In this document: piece after piece, positions 8,672 to 16,422 of the stretch
Position numbering within the stretch: position 1 is the first letter of the stretch
How the letters are laid out: every line of letters begins with the position of its first letter
Source of the DNA: Calditrichota bacterium
GTDB lineage: Bacteria; Calditrichota; Calditrichia; RBG-13-44-9
DNA: 23,296 nt
Reading direction: 5' to 3'
Assembly (NCBI GenBank): GCA_024276455.1
Contig: JAJRXE010000532.1
Location: 1-23,296 of the forward strand
The notes under the pieces: model-generated
Databases searched by the model: none
Told to the model about the DNA's origin: nothing
Seen by the model: only the letters and a program-made list of their open reading frames with translations
Made by a program: the position numbers and the translations under genes

Positions 8672-10137
8672 CAGCACAAAGCGGACATCTGGGCGGTTCC
8701 ATTCGCCGACTGTTCCGACATTCGGCCATTTACTCCATTAGCACCTCGGTGCAACGTCTGCAGGGATTGATTCTAACTCCCATTTACACCAGCACTCTGT
8801 ACCTGCCCCAGCTCTCCCAGTACGGGAATTACGGCCTCATTTACACGTTCATGGCTTTCATGAATTTTGTGTATTTGTACGGAATGGATTCCGCCTTCTT
8901 GCGTTTTTTCTTTCTGGACAAGGCCGACCGCAAAGCGGTGTTTTCCACCACCTTTCAGATGCTTACCCTGACCGGCATTCTAACCAGCCTGCTGCTTCTC
9001 GTGTTTGCCGAACCGATTGCCGGGGTGGTATTGTTTTCGGAAAAACTGGCCGTATTTGTGCGCCTGGCGGCGTTCATCCTCCTGTTCGACACCCTGGGGA
9101 ATTTGCCCTTTCTGGTATTGCGGGCGGAAGAGCGACCGGTCACCTTTACCGCTTTCCGGCTGTTACGCTTCTCGCTGGAGCTGGGGTTGAACATCCTGTT
9201 TGTGGTCGTTTTGCGCCAAGGGGTGTTAGGAATTCTATACGCCAACCTGGGGGCCTCGATATTGAATTTACTCATCATGACCCCTTTCATCGTGAAGTAT
9301 TTCCGTTTTTCGGTGAGTTACCGTCTGATTCGCGAAATGCTGGCTTTCGGTTTGCCTTTTCTTCCCAACGGCGTTGCCTACATGACCATCGAAATGATGG
9401 ACCGCTTTTTGGTGACTCGCTTTTTGGGGAAGGATGTGGTAGCGGTGTACCACGCCAATTTTAAATTTGCCACCGTGCTTTTGTTGCTCATTGTGGGGTT
9501 TCGGAATGCCTGGCAGCCTTTTTTCCTGAAAATTGCCCGCGAGGAAAACGCTCCTCAAATTTATTCCCGGGTACTGAATTATTACCTGCTGGTAACGGGA
9601 GCCATTATTATTATTCTGACTCTTTTCATCGAGAATATTTTGACTTACCGGTTTTTCGACGCGTTTTATTTGTTGGGTGAGCGCTATTGGTGGGGCATTC
9701 CTATTATTCCCTGGAAGTTGCTGGCTTATTTCTTTTTTGGAATTTACATTATTTTTACCCCGGCGTTTTACATTCAAAAGAAGAGCAAATACATGATTTT
9801 GTTTACCGGCAGCGGGGCGCTTTTGAATATTCTGATGAATCTATTTCTTTTACCGCGTTACGGACTCTGGGCAGCGGTGGGGGCTTCGGTCCTATCTTAT
9901 TTTACCATGGCGGCTCTGATTGTGTTGGTAGCGCAACGAATCTATCCCATTCCTGTCCGAAAAAGGCAGGTGCTGGCAATCTTCTTGACGGTTGGCCTGG
10001 TGTATTTCTTGTATTATATTATTCATCCGGGTTTCGGCTGGAAAGTTTTCATTGCTCTGACCAGTGTGGCGTGGTTGGGGAAATTGGTGCTTACGGCGGA
10101 AGACCGGGAGCGCCTTAAACAGTTTTTTGGTAAATAA
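8668..10137 (+). CDS. oligosaccharide flippase-like transporter (MOP superfamily)
   Basis: A 489-residue integral membrane protein with about 12-14 hydrophobic helices spread along its length and the usual N-terminus of polysaccharide-export MOP proteins (a short amphipathic lead, then LILTPIYT and GNYGLI). Such proteins move lipid-linked sugars across the inner membrane. No glycosyltransferase genes flank it, so its cargo is unknown. It is translationally coupled to the upstream phosphodiesterase (4-base overlap) and is followed after 36 bases by the GH57 gene, which at least puts it in a carbohydrate setting. Family assignment is firm; substrate is not. Confidence 0.85.
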   Translation: MTAQSGHLGGSIRRLFRHSAIYSISTSVQRLQGLILTPIYTSTLYLPQLSQYGNYGLIYTFMAFMNFVYLYGMDSAFLRFFFLDKADRKAVFSTTFQMLTLTGILTSLLLLVFAEPIAGVVLFSEKLAVFVRLAAFILLFDTLGNLPFLVLRAEERPVTFTAFRLLRFSLELGLNILFVVVLRQGVLGILYANLGASILNLLIMTPFIVKYFRFSVSYRLIREMLAFGLPFLPNGVAYMTIEMMDRFLVTRFLGKDVVAVYHANFKFATVLLLLIVGFRNAWQPFFLKIAREENAPQIYSRVLNYYLLVTGAIIIILTLFIENILTYRFFDAFYLLGERYWWGIPIIPWKLLAYFFFGIYIIFTPAFYIQKKSKYMILFTGSGALLNILMNLFLLPRYGLWAAVGASVLSYFTMAALIVLVAQRIYPIPVRKRQVLAIFLTVGLVYFLYYIIHPGFGWKVFIALTSVAWLGKLVLTAEDRERLKQFFGK

Positions 10138-10173
10138 ACCGTCACGTAAAACACGGAAAAGTAAGTCTGAAAC

Positions 10174-12345
10174 ATGGCAAAAAAACTTGCGGTTACCATT
10201 CTCTGGCATCAACACCAACCGTATTACAAGGACGGCGACGGGCTGTACCAGATGCCCTGGGTCCGTTTTCACGGTACTAAAGATTACCTGGATATGTTGC
10301 TGGTCCTGAAAGAATTCCCGGAAGTTAAACAGGTGATTAATCTGGTTCCTTCGCTGTTACTGCAGATTCAGGATTATGTGAACAACGGAGCCAAGGACGA
10401 TATCTGGTTGCTCACCGAAAAACCGGCTGATCAGCTGACCTTCGAAGAAAAGAAAGCCATTCTGAATCAGTTTTTTCTGGCCAATGTGAATACCATGATT
10501 AAGCCGTACCCCCGCTATTTCGAACTGTACCAGAAATTTAAGTGGTACCAGCAAAGCACTGCGCTGGAGCACCGGATTAATTCCCTCTCGGTGGACGATT
10601 TTCGCGATCTGCAAATGTGGTACAATTTAACCTGGATCGGGGTGGAGTCCCGTAAGCGGCCGGAAATTCAAACGTTTTTCCAGAAGGGGAAGGGATTCAG
10701 CGAGGCAGACAAAAAGGCACTGCTGGAAATTTCCCGCAAAATTTTAGCCGAGATTATCCCCCTTCACAAAGAGATGTGGGACAGCGGGCAAATTGAGCTG
10801 AGTGCTTCGCCATTTTACCATCCTATTTTACCCCTGCTGTGCGATTCCAATGTGGCAAAAGAATCGTCTCCGGATATTAAACTGCCCAAGTATCGTTTTC
10901 AGCATCCCGAAGATGCGGAGACCCAGATCACCCGTGCGCTGGCGTATTTTAACGAACTGTTCGGAAGGCGCCCCCGTGGAATGTGGCCCTCCGAAGGCAG
11001 TGTGAGCATGCAGGCGCTGGAAATTGTCATGCGTCAGGGAGTGGAATGGGTTGCCACGGACGAAGGGATTCTGGCGCGAACCCTGAAAGAGAAGTTTACC
11101 CAGCAGGCCATTTACCAGCCTTACGAATTGTCTTTCCCAAACGGAAAATTAAAGGTGTTCTTCCGTGACCACTACCTTTCCGATGCCATCGGTTTTGTGT
11201 ACGGGAACTGGCCGGCAGACCGGGCGGTGGATGATCTGATCAAACGCCTGGTGGCTATTCGCTCCGGGTTGGTGAAACAGTACGGCGAAGAGGCGCTGGA
11301 GCGTTTTGTGGTGCCCATCATTCTGGACGGGGAAAATTGTTGGGAGTATTACCAGGAAGACGGGAAACCGTTTCTCCGCCGGCTTTACGAGGCGTTCTCG
11401 AGTCACGACCTTCTGGAAACCCGCACCTTCTCCGAAGTGTTGGATCGCAACCAGCCGCGCACCACCCTGTCGCACATTCATCCCGGTTCCTGGATTAACA
11501 GCACTTTTAACATCTGGATTGGTTCCCAGGAGGACAATCGCTCCTGGGAGGTACTGTACCTGACCCGGGAGTTTTTAGTGGAGCAGGAAAAGTTAGGGGT
11601 GCATCCTCCGGAGGCGTTGCAACAGGCCTGGGAAAAAATTTACATTGCCGAGGGATCCGATTGGAATTGGTGGTACGGTGACGAACATTCTTCGGCCAAC
11701 GACATGAAATTTGACCAGCTTTACCGCCAGCATCTGATGCAGGTGTACCAGTTGCTTGGGCAGGAGGTGCCCAGTTACCTTTACCAGACCATTAAACAGG
11801 TGCATTTTGACCGCTTTGTGTCCAGTCGTCCCAAAAACTTTATTACCCCGGTACTGGATGGTAAGTCGAGCCATTTTTACGAATGGGTGGGCGCCGCGGA
11901 GTATGATTTGCGGAAAACCACCCAGGCGGCCATGCATCAGGTGGCCCGGGTCATGGACAAGCTCTACGTTGGATTTGATGCGGAACATTTGTATTTGCGG
12001 ATTGACTTTGCCCGGGCACCCAATCCCATGACGGAGTTTGTGCTGGCGGTGCGGGTTCCTCACGCCCAAACGATTGTGATCTCGCCATTACGCGGCGTGA
12101 TGGAAAAATTTGAAATGAAGAATGAAACCAAAGAAAAATCGGTACTGGAGCCGACTTTTAAGTTGGGAGAAATTCTGGAAGTGGCCGTGCGGTTTGCAGA
12201 TCTGGGTGTGAAAGCGGGCGACCGGTTGGGATTTCAGGTTCAACTGAAGCTCAACGGTCAATTACTGGAGCAGTATCCGCACATTAATCTGATTGAGATC
12301 GAGGTTCCGGAAGAGAATTTCGATTTGATTGAATGGTCGGTGTAA
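10174..12345 (+). CDS. glycoside hydrolase family 57 (alpha-amylase / glucanotransferase / amylopullulanase type)
   Basis: A 723-residue protein. The GH57 motifs are in order: HQHQP (residues 12-16), a SASPFYHPILPLL block (210-222), the nucleophile Glu in MWPSEGS (E274), the acid/base Asp in ILDGEN (D385) and the SDWNWWYGDEHSS block (495-507). The catalytic part ends near residue 550. The last 170 or so residues (about 555-723) look like a beta-sandwich, possibly carbohydrate-binding or DOMON/CBM9-like; I could not name it from motifs. There is no signal peptide, so the enzyme is cytoplasmic and would act on stored glycogen-like alpha-glucan. The SD is weak (GGAAAA about 15 bases upstream). 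GH57 enzymes cover amylase, 4-alpha-glucanotransferase, branching and pullulanase activities, and the exact one is undecided. Confidence 0.88.
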   Translation: MAKKLAVTILWHQHQPYYKDGDGLYQMPWVRFHGTKDYLDMLLVLKEFPEVKQVINLVPSLLLQIQDYVNNGAKDDIWLLTEKPADQLTFEEKKAILNQFFLANVNTMIKPYPRYFELYQKFKWYQQSTALEHRINSLSVDDFRDLQMWYNLTWIGVESRKRPEIQTFFQKGKGFSEADKKALLEISRKILAEIIPLHKEMWDSGQIELSASPFYHPILPLLCDSNVAKESSPDIKLPKYRFQHPEDAETQITRALAYFNELFGRRPRGMWPSEGSVSMQALEIVMRQGVEWVATDEGILARTLKEKFTQQAIYQPYELSFPNGKLKVFFRDHYLSDAIGFVYGNWPADRAVDDLIKRLVAIRSGLVKQYGEEALERFVVPIILDGENCWEYYQEDGKPFLRRLYEAFSSHDLLETRTFSEVLDRNQPRTTLSHIHPGSWINSTFNIWIGSQEDNRSWEVLYLTREFLVEQEKLGVHPPEALQQAWEKIYIAEGSDWNWWYGDEHSSANDMKFDQLYRQHLMQVYQLLGQEVPSYLYQTIKQVHFDRFVSSRPKNFITPVLDGKSSHFYEWVGAAEYDLRKTTQAAMHQVARVMDKLYVGFDAEHLYLRIDFARAPNPMTEFVLAVRVPHAQTIVISPLRGVMEKFEMKNETKEKSVLEPTFKLGEILEVAVRFADLGVKAGDRLGFQVQLKLNGQLLEQYPHINLIEIEVPEENFDLIEWSV

Positions 12346-12413
12346 GCGACACCCTTTGGTGGGATTGAGATGCCGTGGCTGGTGGCGGCGAAAAAATGGA
12401 GAGAAAGCAAGCA

Positions 12414-13724
12414 ATGAAGCGAACTTACCGAATCAAATACGGATCCAAAGACATTCGACTGCGGATTCCGGAAGAGAACGTGCTGCATCAGATCGAGGTA
12501 AAGGAGCCGGAGCAGCGGGAAAGCAACCGGGAACTGCTTCGAAAGGCGTTAGAAGAGCCGGTGGATGCACTTTTGTTGGCGGAGGCGGTGGCCGGAAAGA
12601 GAGTGGTGTTGCTGGTAGAGGACGCGACCCGCGAGGTTCCCATTACCGACTTGTTTCCGCCGGTGGCGGAGCAGCTTCGGACGGCCGCATTTGTGCAGGT
12701 GCTGGTGTGCACCGGTACCCACAATCCTAATTTACCGGGTAATGCCGAAATTGTGGCAGCGCTGCAGCACGCTTTTCGTCAATACGATGTGAAATCCTTT
12801 GCGATTGAAATTCACCGTGGTAAGGGAATTGAATACTGGGATGCAGGTACGCTTCGTACGGGAAATCGGGTTCTGGTGAATCCCCGGGCAAAGGAGGCGG
12901 ATGTTTATCTGGCGCTCTCGGATATGAAAAATCACTATTTTGCGGGTTACTCCAACGCGTTGAAGAATTTTTTACCGGGTATTTGTGCCAACCAGACCAC
13001 CGAGCGCAATCATGCGCTGGCCCTGAAGGATCAGGCCACTTTCGGGCATCACCCCCTCCATGCCGATCCGCAGCGGCAGGACAATCCGCTGGCGGAAGAG
13101 ATGCTGGAGGCGTTTCGTTTGATTCGGCGCGACAGGGTTGCTCTGACGCTGGCAATAGTTAGCAAAGGGGATCAGATTCTCTGGGCCGCTTACGGTGAAC
13201 TGGAAGAGGTAGTCCGCCGGGGCACCGGAGAGGTGGACCGGCTGATGAGTCAAACGGTGGAACCAGCGGATTTACTCATTGTTTCGCCGGGCGGTTTTCC
13301 CAACGACGAGTCTCTTTACACCGCCCAACGGGCGTTGGAACTAAGTAAGAACGCTGTGAAACCGGGAGGAGAGGTATTGTTCGTTGCGGAGTGCCGGCAC
13401 GGCATTGGGCCGGATTCTGCCAAGGAAAATTTTTACGATTTACTGCGTCGTCCCCTGGAAGAGGTGTTCAAAATTCTGGAACAAAAATACATTCTTTATT
13501 CTCACAAAGCGTACAAGTTTGCCCGTTTAATTGCCAGTGTGAAGCGGATCGGATTTTACACCACATTGGAGCGAACCCTGGTGGAACCGATTCATCTATT
13601 TCCGGTGGAATCGCCTCAACAGTTTGTGGACGAGGCGCTGCAAAGAAATCCCAATTTGACCATTAATATTGTGAACGATGGAAATAAAATTGCCCTACAT
13701 TCCCGGACTAACGGAGGAGTTTGA
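12414..13724 (+). CDS. LarA-family (DUF2088) nickel-pincer-nucleotide racemase/epimerase homologue
   Basis: With the ATG at 12414 the protein is 436 residues. The key residues of lactate racemase LarA can be placed: EDATREVP (D70, R73), TGTHNP (H103), NHYFAGYS (H174), K184 in ALKNFLPG and H200 in ERNH. In LarA the Lys at 184 carries the pincer cofactor by a thioamide and His200 binds the nickel, and the numbers coincide here. The usual SGG before that Lys is SNA. Family members racemise or epimerise 2-hydroxy acids; the substrate here is unknown. The larB, larC and larE genes for the cofactor are not in the window. The frame is open back to a GTG at 12375, but GGAGAG (12398-12403) and the family N-terminus favour 12414. 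Its 3' end overlaps the methyltransferase gene by 47 bases. Confidence 0.82.
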   Translation: MKRTYRIKYGSKDIRLRIPEENVLHQIEVKEPEQRESNRELLRKALEEPVDALLLAEAVAGKRVVLLVEDATREVPITDLFPPVAEQLRTAAFVQVLVCTGTHNPNLPGNAEIVAALQHAFRQYDVKSFAIEIHRGKGIEYWDAGTLRTGNRVLVNPRAKEADVYLALSDMKNHYFAGYSNALKNFLPGICANQTTERNHALALKDQATFGHHPLHADPQRQDNPLAEEMLEAFRLIRRDRVALTLAIVSKGDQILWAAYGELEEVVRRGTGEVDRLMSQTVEPADLLIVSPGGFPNDESLYTAQRALELSKNAVKPGGEVLFVAECRHGIGPDSAKENFYDLLRRPLEEVFKILEQKYILYSHKAYKFARLIASVKRIGFYTTLERTLVEPIHLFPVESPQQFVDEALQRNPNLTINIVNDGNKIALHSRTNGGV

Positions 13725-14418
13725 CAATCTGTACCAGTTTTTGAACCGGAAGTATCCGCTGATGCAGGTGAATCATCGAATTGCCGGAGAGGAGTTTTCT
13801 CTTTTTTCAGTGAAAGAGATAGACCTGCTGTTAGACGAACTGATTGAAAAAGGCCCCGAGCACCAGGATGTGAAGGACGAACGCTTGCCGTACTGGGCGG
13901 AACTCTGGCCTTCGGCGCTGGCGTTGGCTCGTTTTGTACTGGAACACCCGGAGCAGGTGCGGAATCGGGAAGTGCTGGAAATTGGGTGTGGCCTGGGATT
14001 GGCTGGTTTGGCCGCCGGAAAGATAGGCGCGGAGGTGTTGGAAACCGACTACCAGGAAGATGCGCTCCGATTGGCCGCCCTGAATTGGTTTGTCAATTTG
14101 CAACGATTTCCTCAAACCGCTTTGCTGGACTGGCGAAATCCCCAAATTGACCGCCGCTTTGCGGTGATTCTGGCATCCGATGTGGCGTACGAGCGACGCC
14201 ATTTCTGGCCGCTGGCGCTGGCCTTTGAGACGCTGCTGCAACCGGGCGGGCGCATCCTGTTGAGCGAGCCGAATCGCCCCATAGCGCGGGATTTTTTTAA
14301 TATTCTTCGGGAGGAAGGGTTCTTTCTGGAACGCCGGGAGATGAAAATCCCGTTCGAGGATCGGCAAACCACCGTGTCGGTTTACGAAATTACCCGGGAT
14401 GAAATACATAAGAAGTAA
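13678..14418 (+). CDS. class I SAM-dependent methyltransferase (protein-lysine methyltransferase-like, METTL20/Methyltransf_16 type)
   Basis: A 246-residue protein. Motif I reads LEIGCGLGLAGL (residues 100-111), with an acidic post-I residue in ETDY (D124) and the motif ILASDVAYE (about 164-172). The segment PYWAELWPSALALA (71-84), just before motif I, resembles the family of small protein-lysine methyltransferases that includes the ETF-beta and EEF2K-type enzymes. The target is unknown. The start codon lies 47 bases inside the upstream LarA-like gene with no clear ribosome site, so translation is probably coupled to that gene. This raises the possibility that the two act together. An alternative is a small-molecule methyltransferase of the same fold. 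Confidence 0.78.
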   Translation: MEIKLPYIPGLTEEFDNLYQFLNRKYPLMQVNHRIAGEEFSLFSVKEIDLLLDELIEKGPEHQDVKDERLPYWAELWPSALALARFVLEHPEQVRNREVLEIGCGLGLAGLAAGKIGAEVLETDYQEDALRLAALNWFVNLQRFPQTALLDWRNPQIDRRFAVILASDVAYERRHFWPLALAFETLLQPGGRILLSEPNRPIARDFFNILREEGFFLERREMKIPFEDRQTTVSVYEITRDEIHKK

Positions 14419-14442
14419 CCATCCGTAACTACAGAGGTGAAT

Positions 14443-15216
14443 ATGAAATTTTGTCCTATTGGTAGAATTGTTTTGTTGCAGGTGCTAATTGCCCTGTTCG
14501 CCTGGCAGTGTGCGGGAACGGGCAAGAGCGCCTTTTCCACCAAACATATGGCGGTGGAAACCCACAATATTAAAATTGATTCCACCATTGCCGCCAATGA
14601 AAAATTGGAGGTGCTGATTTCGCCTTACCGGGAACAGATGAAGGAAACGATGGGACGAGTGGTGGGGCACGCAGCCATTTTTCTAAAAAAGGGGAAACCG
14701 GAAGGAACGTTGAATAATTTTGTGGCTGATTTGATGCTGAAAGTGGCCAACGAGATGTACCCCGAGCCAGTGGAGGTGGCGATTACCAATCGGGGCGGAC
14801 TGCGTACCAATATTCCCCCCGGACCGATTACCCTGGGCAAGATTTACGAGCTGATGCCTTTTGAGAATGAACTGGTGGTGCTGGAGATGACCGGATTGCA
14901 ACTCATTAAGCTGGCCAATCAGATCGGTGAGGTGGGCGGCGAGTGTATTGCCGGAATGCGGATTGAGTACAGAAATAAACGCATGGTGAAGATGACCATT
15001 CAGAACCAGCGGGTGGTGTCGGACAGTGTGTATCGGGTGGTGACCACGGATTACCTCTCTTCGCCGGGCCGCAAGAAGCTCAGCGTACTGGGCGAAGTGC
15101 CGCGCCATTTTCTGGGAATTCGCCTGCGCGATGCGATTCTAAAAGAGGTGGAAGCGCTGGAAGCCGCCGGTAAGCCGGTGACCGCCCAAATTGACGGGCG
15201 GTTGATTTTTCGATAA
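14443..15216 (+). CDS. 5'-nucleotidase C-terminal domain protein, exported, separate polypeptide
   Basis: A 257-residue protein made only of the substrate-binding C-terminal domain of the 5'-nucleotidase/UshA family. The characteristic blocks are NRGGLRTNIPPGPIT (residues 116-130), which normally contacts the substrate, and PFENELVVLEMTG (139-151). The hydrophobic N-terminus ends in FAWQC with Cys23, a loose lipobox, so it may be a lipoprotein or a secreted protein. AGAGGTGA just upstream selects the ATG at 14443 over the GTG at 14437. The catalytic metallophosphoesterase half is encoded by the next gene. Two-gene versions of this enzyme are common in Bacteroidetes-like genomes. Together they would release nucleosides from nucleotides in the periplasm. 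Confidence 0.87.
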   Translation: MKFCPIGRIVLLQVLIALFAWQCAGTGKSAFSTKHMAVETHNIKIDSTIAANEKLEVLISPYREQMKETMGRVVGHAAIFLKKGKPEGTLNNFVADLMLKVANEMYPEPVEVAITNRGGLRTNIPPGPITLGKIYELMPFENELVVLEMTGLQLIKLANQIGEVGGECIAGMRIEYRNKRMVKMTIQNQRVVSDSVYRVVTTDYLSSPGRKKLSVLGEVPRHFLGIRLRDAILKEVEALEAAGKPVTAQIDGRLIFR

Positions 15217-15229
15217 TGAAAGGGTGCGG

Positions 15230-15298
15230 GAAGGCCCTTAAGGGCCTTCTGGCGTAAAGCCCTTAAGGGCTTTGCGGGGAAAGGCCGTTAACGGCCTT
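15230..15298. repeat. three perfect tandem palindromes on a 25-bp period
   Basis: Palindrome 1 is GAAGGCCCTTAAGGGCCTTC (15230-15249, 20 bp). Palindrome 2 is AAAGCCCTTAAGGGCTTT (15256-15273, 18 bp). Palindrome 3 is AAGGCCGTTAACGGCCTT (15281-15298, 18 bp). Their centres are at 15239.5, 15264.5 and 15289.5, exactly 25 bp apart. The arms are related (GCC-C/G-TTAA core) but compensated: in palindrome 3 the C:G pair next to TTAA is swapped to G:C, so symmetry is kept while sequence changes. The array fills the gap between the two nucleotidase halves. It could act as RNA hairpins, as DNA-binding sites or as a small REP-like element. Confidence 0.9.
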
Positions 15299-15340
15299 GC
15301 CCGTCTTGCCGAAGCAGAAAAACAATCAGAGGATGCCGAT

Positions 15341-16300
15341 ATGAAACGCCGCGATTTTTTAAAAACTGCTCTATTAGCCGGAGCCGCTTTGCAATTCCCC
15401 CATGTCTGGGTTAAAAATACCCGGGCTGAAAATGCCCGTTTTAAACTGACCATATTGCAAACCAACGATACCCATTCCCGCATCGATCCCTTTCCGATGG
15501 ATGGGGGGAGATTCCAGGGATTGGGGGGAATTGCTCGCCGCAAAACTCTGGTGGAAAAAATCCGCCGGGAGAATCCCTACACCCTGCTGCTGGACGCCGG
15601 AGACGTGCTGCAGGGAACTCCCTATTTCAATATGTTCAAAGGGAAAGTCGAATACATGACCATGAGTCAGTGCGGTTACGATGCGACCACCCTGGGCAAC
15701 CACGAGTTCGACAACGGAGTTAAATCGTTGGCCAGAGTATTGAAAGGGTATTGTAAATTTCCCATTCTGAATTGCAATTATGATTTCGACGACACCCCTC
15801 TGGCGCCCCTGGTGCAAACTTACCTCATCCGCCAGGTTGGCCCGATTAAAGTGGGCATGACCGGGGTGGGAGTCAGTTTTACCGATTTGGTGGCGCCGGC
15901 GAATCACCAGGGCGTTGTTTACCATGAGCCCTTCAAACCACTTCAGGCGGTGGTAAACTATCTGCGCAATGATCAGCAGTGTGATTTCATCGTTGTTCTC
16001 TCTCATCTGGGATACAAACCGTACCAGGGCAAGCCAGGCGACACCGATCTGGCTTACGAAGTGAACGGAATTGACTGGATTGTGGGAGGACATTCCCACA
16101 CCTTCATGGATCAACCGGATTTGGTTGTTTCCAAACGCGGTTACAAGACCCGGATTTTGCAGGTGGGATTTGGGGGAGTCATCCTGGGGAATACTGATTT
16201 CATTTTTGAAGGAAAAAAATTGGTTGCCGTGAATTCCCGCAACATTACCGTGGATCATCTGGCGGACGAACATGTCTTGACTCAATCTCTGGTAGGCTGA
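15341..16300 (+). CDS. 5'-nucleotidase catalytic (metallophosphoesterase) domain protein with Tat signal
   Basis: A 319-residue protein beginning MKRRDFLKTALLAGAAL, a textbook twin-arginine signal, so it is exported folded to the periplasm. Metal-binding blocks of the calcineurin-like phosphoesterase fold are present: NDTHSR (42-47), DAGDVLQGTP (85-94), GNHEFD (119-124), VVLSHLG (about 226) and GGHSHTF (about 251). The nucleotidase C-terminal domain is missing here and is supplied by the preceding gene, so the pair should form one functional 5'-nucleotidase. AGAGGA at 15328-15333, 7 bases upstream, and the signal peptide fix the start at 15341, though the frame is open from 15272 inside the palindrome array. 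It is the last gene of the plus-strand run. Downstream, 16301-16422 separates it from the convergent hydroxylase operon; I see no convincing terminator hairpin there. Confidence 0.9.
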   Translation: MKRRDFLKTALLAGAALQFPHVWVKNTRAENARFKLTILQTNDTHSRIDPFPMDGGRFQGLGGIARRKTLVEKIRRENPYTLLLDAGDVLQGTPYFNMFKGKVEYMTMSQCGYDATTLGNHEFDNGVKSLARVLKGYCKFPILNCNYDFDDTPLAPLVQTYLIRQVGPIKVGMTGVGVSFTDLVAPANHQGVVYHEPFKPLQAVVNYLRNDQQCDFIVVLSHLGYKPYQGKPGDTDLAYEVNGIDWIVGGHSHTFMDQPDLVVSKRGYKTRILQVGFGGVILGNTDFIFEGKKLVAVNSRNITVDHLADEHVLTQSLVG

Positions 16301-16422
16301 AAAACTCAACGAAAAAGGTAAATTAGCCCATTTCGTTTGATTTGCGAAGAACCAGGCAGCCGATCCAGGCTTTGGGCGCCCGGGGAGGGGGAATATTACC
16401 TTCCGGCAGGCGGTTCTTTGAA

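Noticed and set aside
13831..14409. A 192-codon minus-strand frame opposite the methyltransferase
   Set aside because: It is antisense to an intact SAM-binding domain and no motif is seen in it.
15230..15298. Reading the palindrome trio as a short CRISPR array
   Set aside because: The units are contiguous palindromes with 6-7 base gaps, there are no spacer-sized unique segments, and no cas genes are near.
16301..16422. Bidirectional terminator between the convergent phosphoesterase and FAD genes
   Set aside because: Only a 7-bp AAGAACC/GGTTCTT pairing with a loop near 58 bases was found, without a proper stem plus T-run on either strand.
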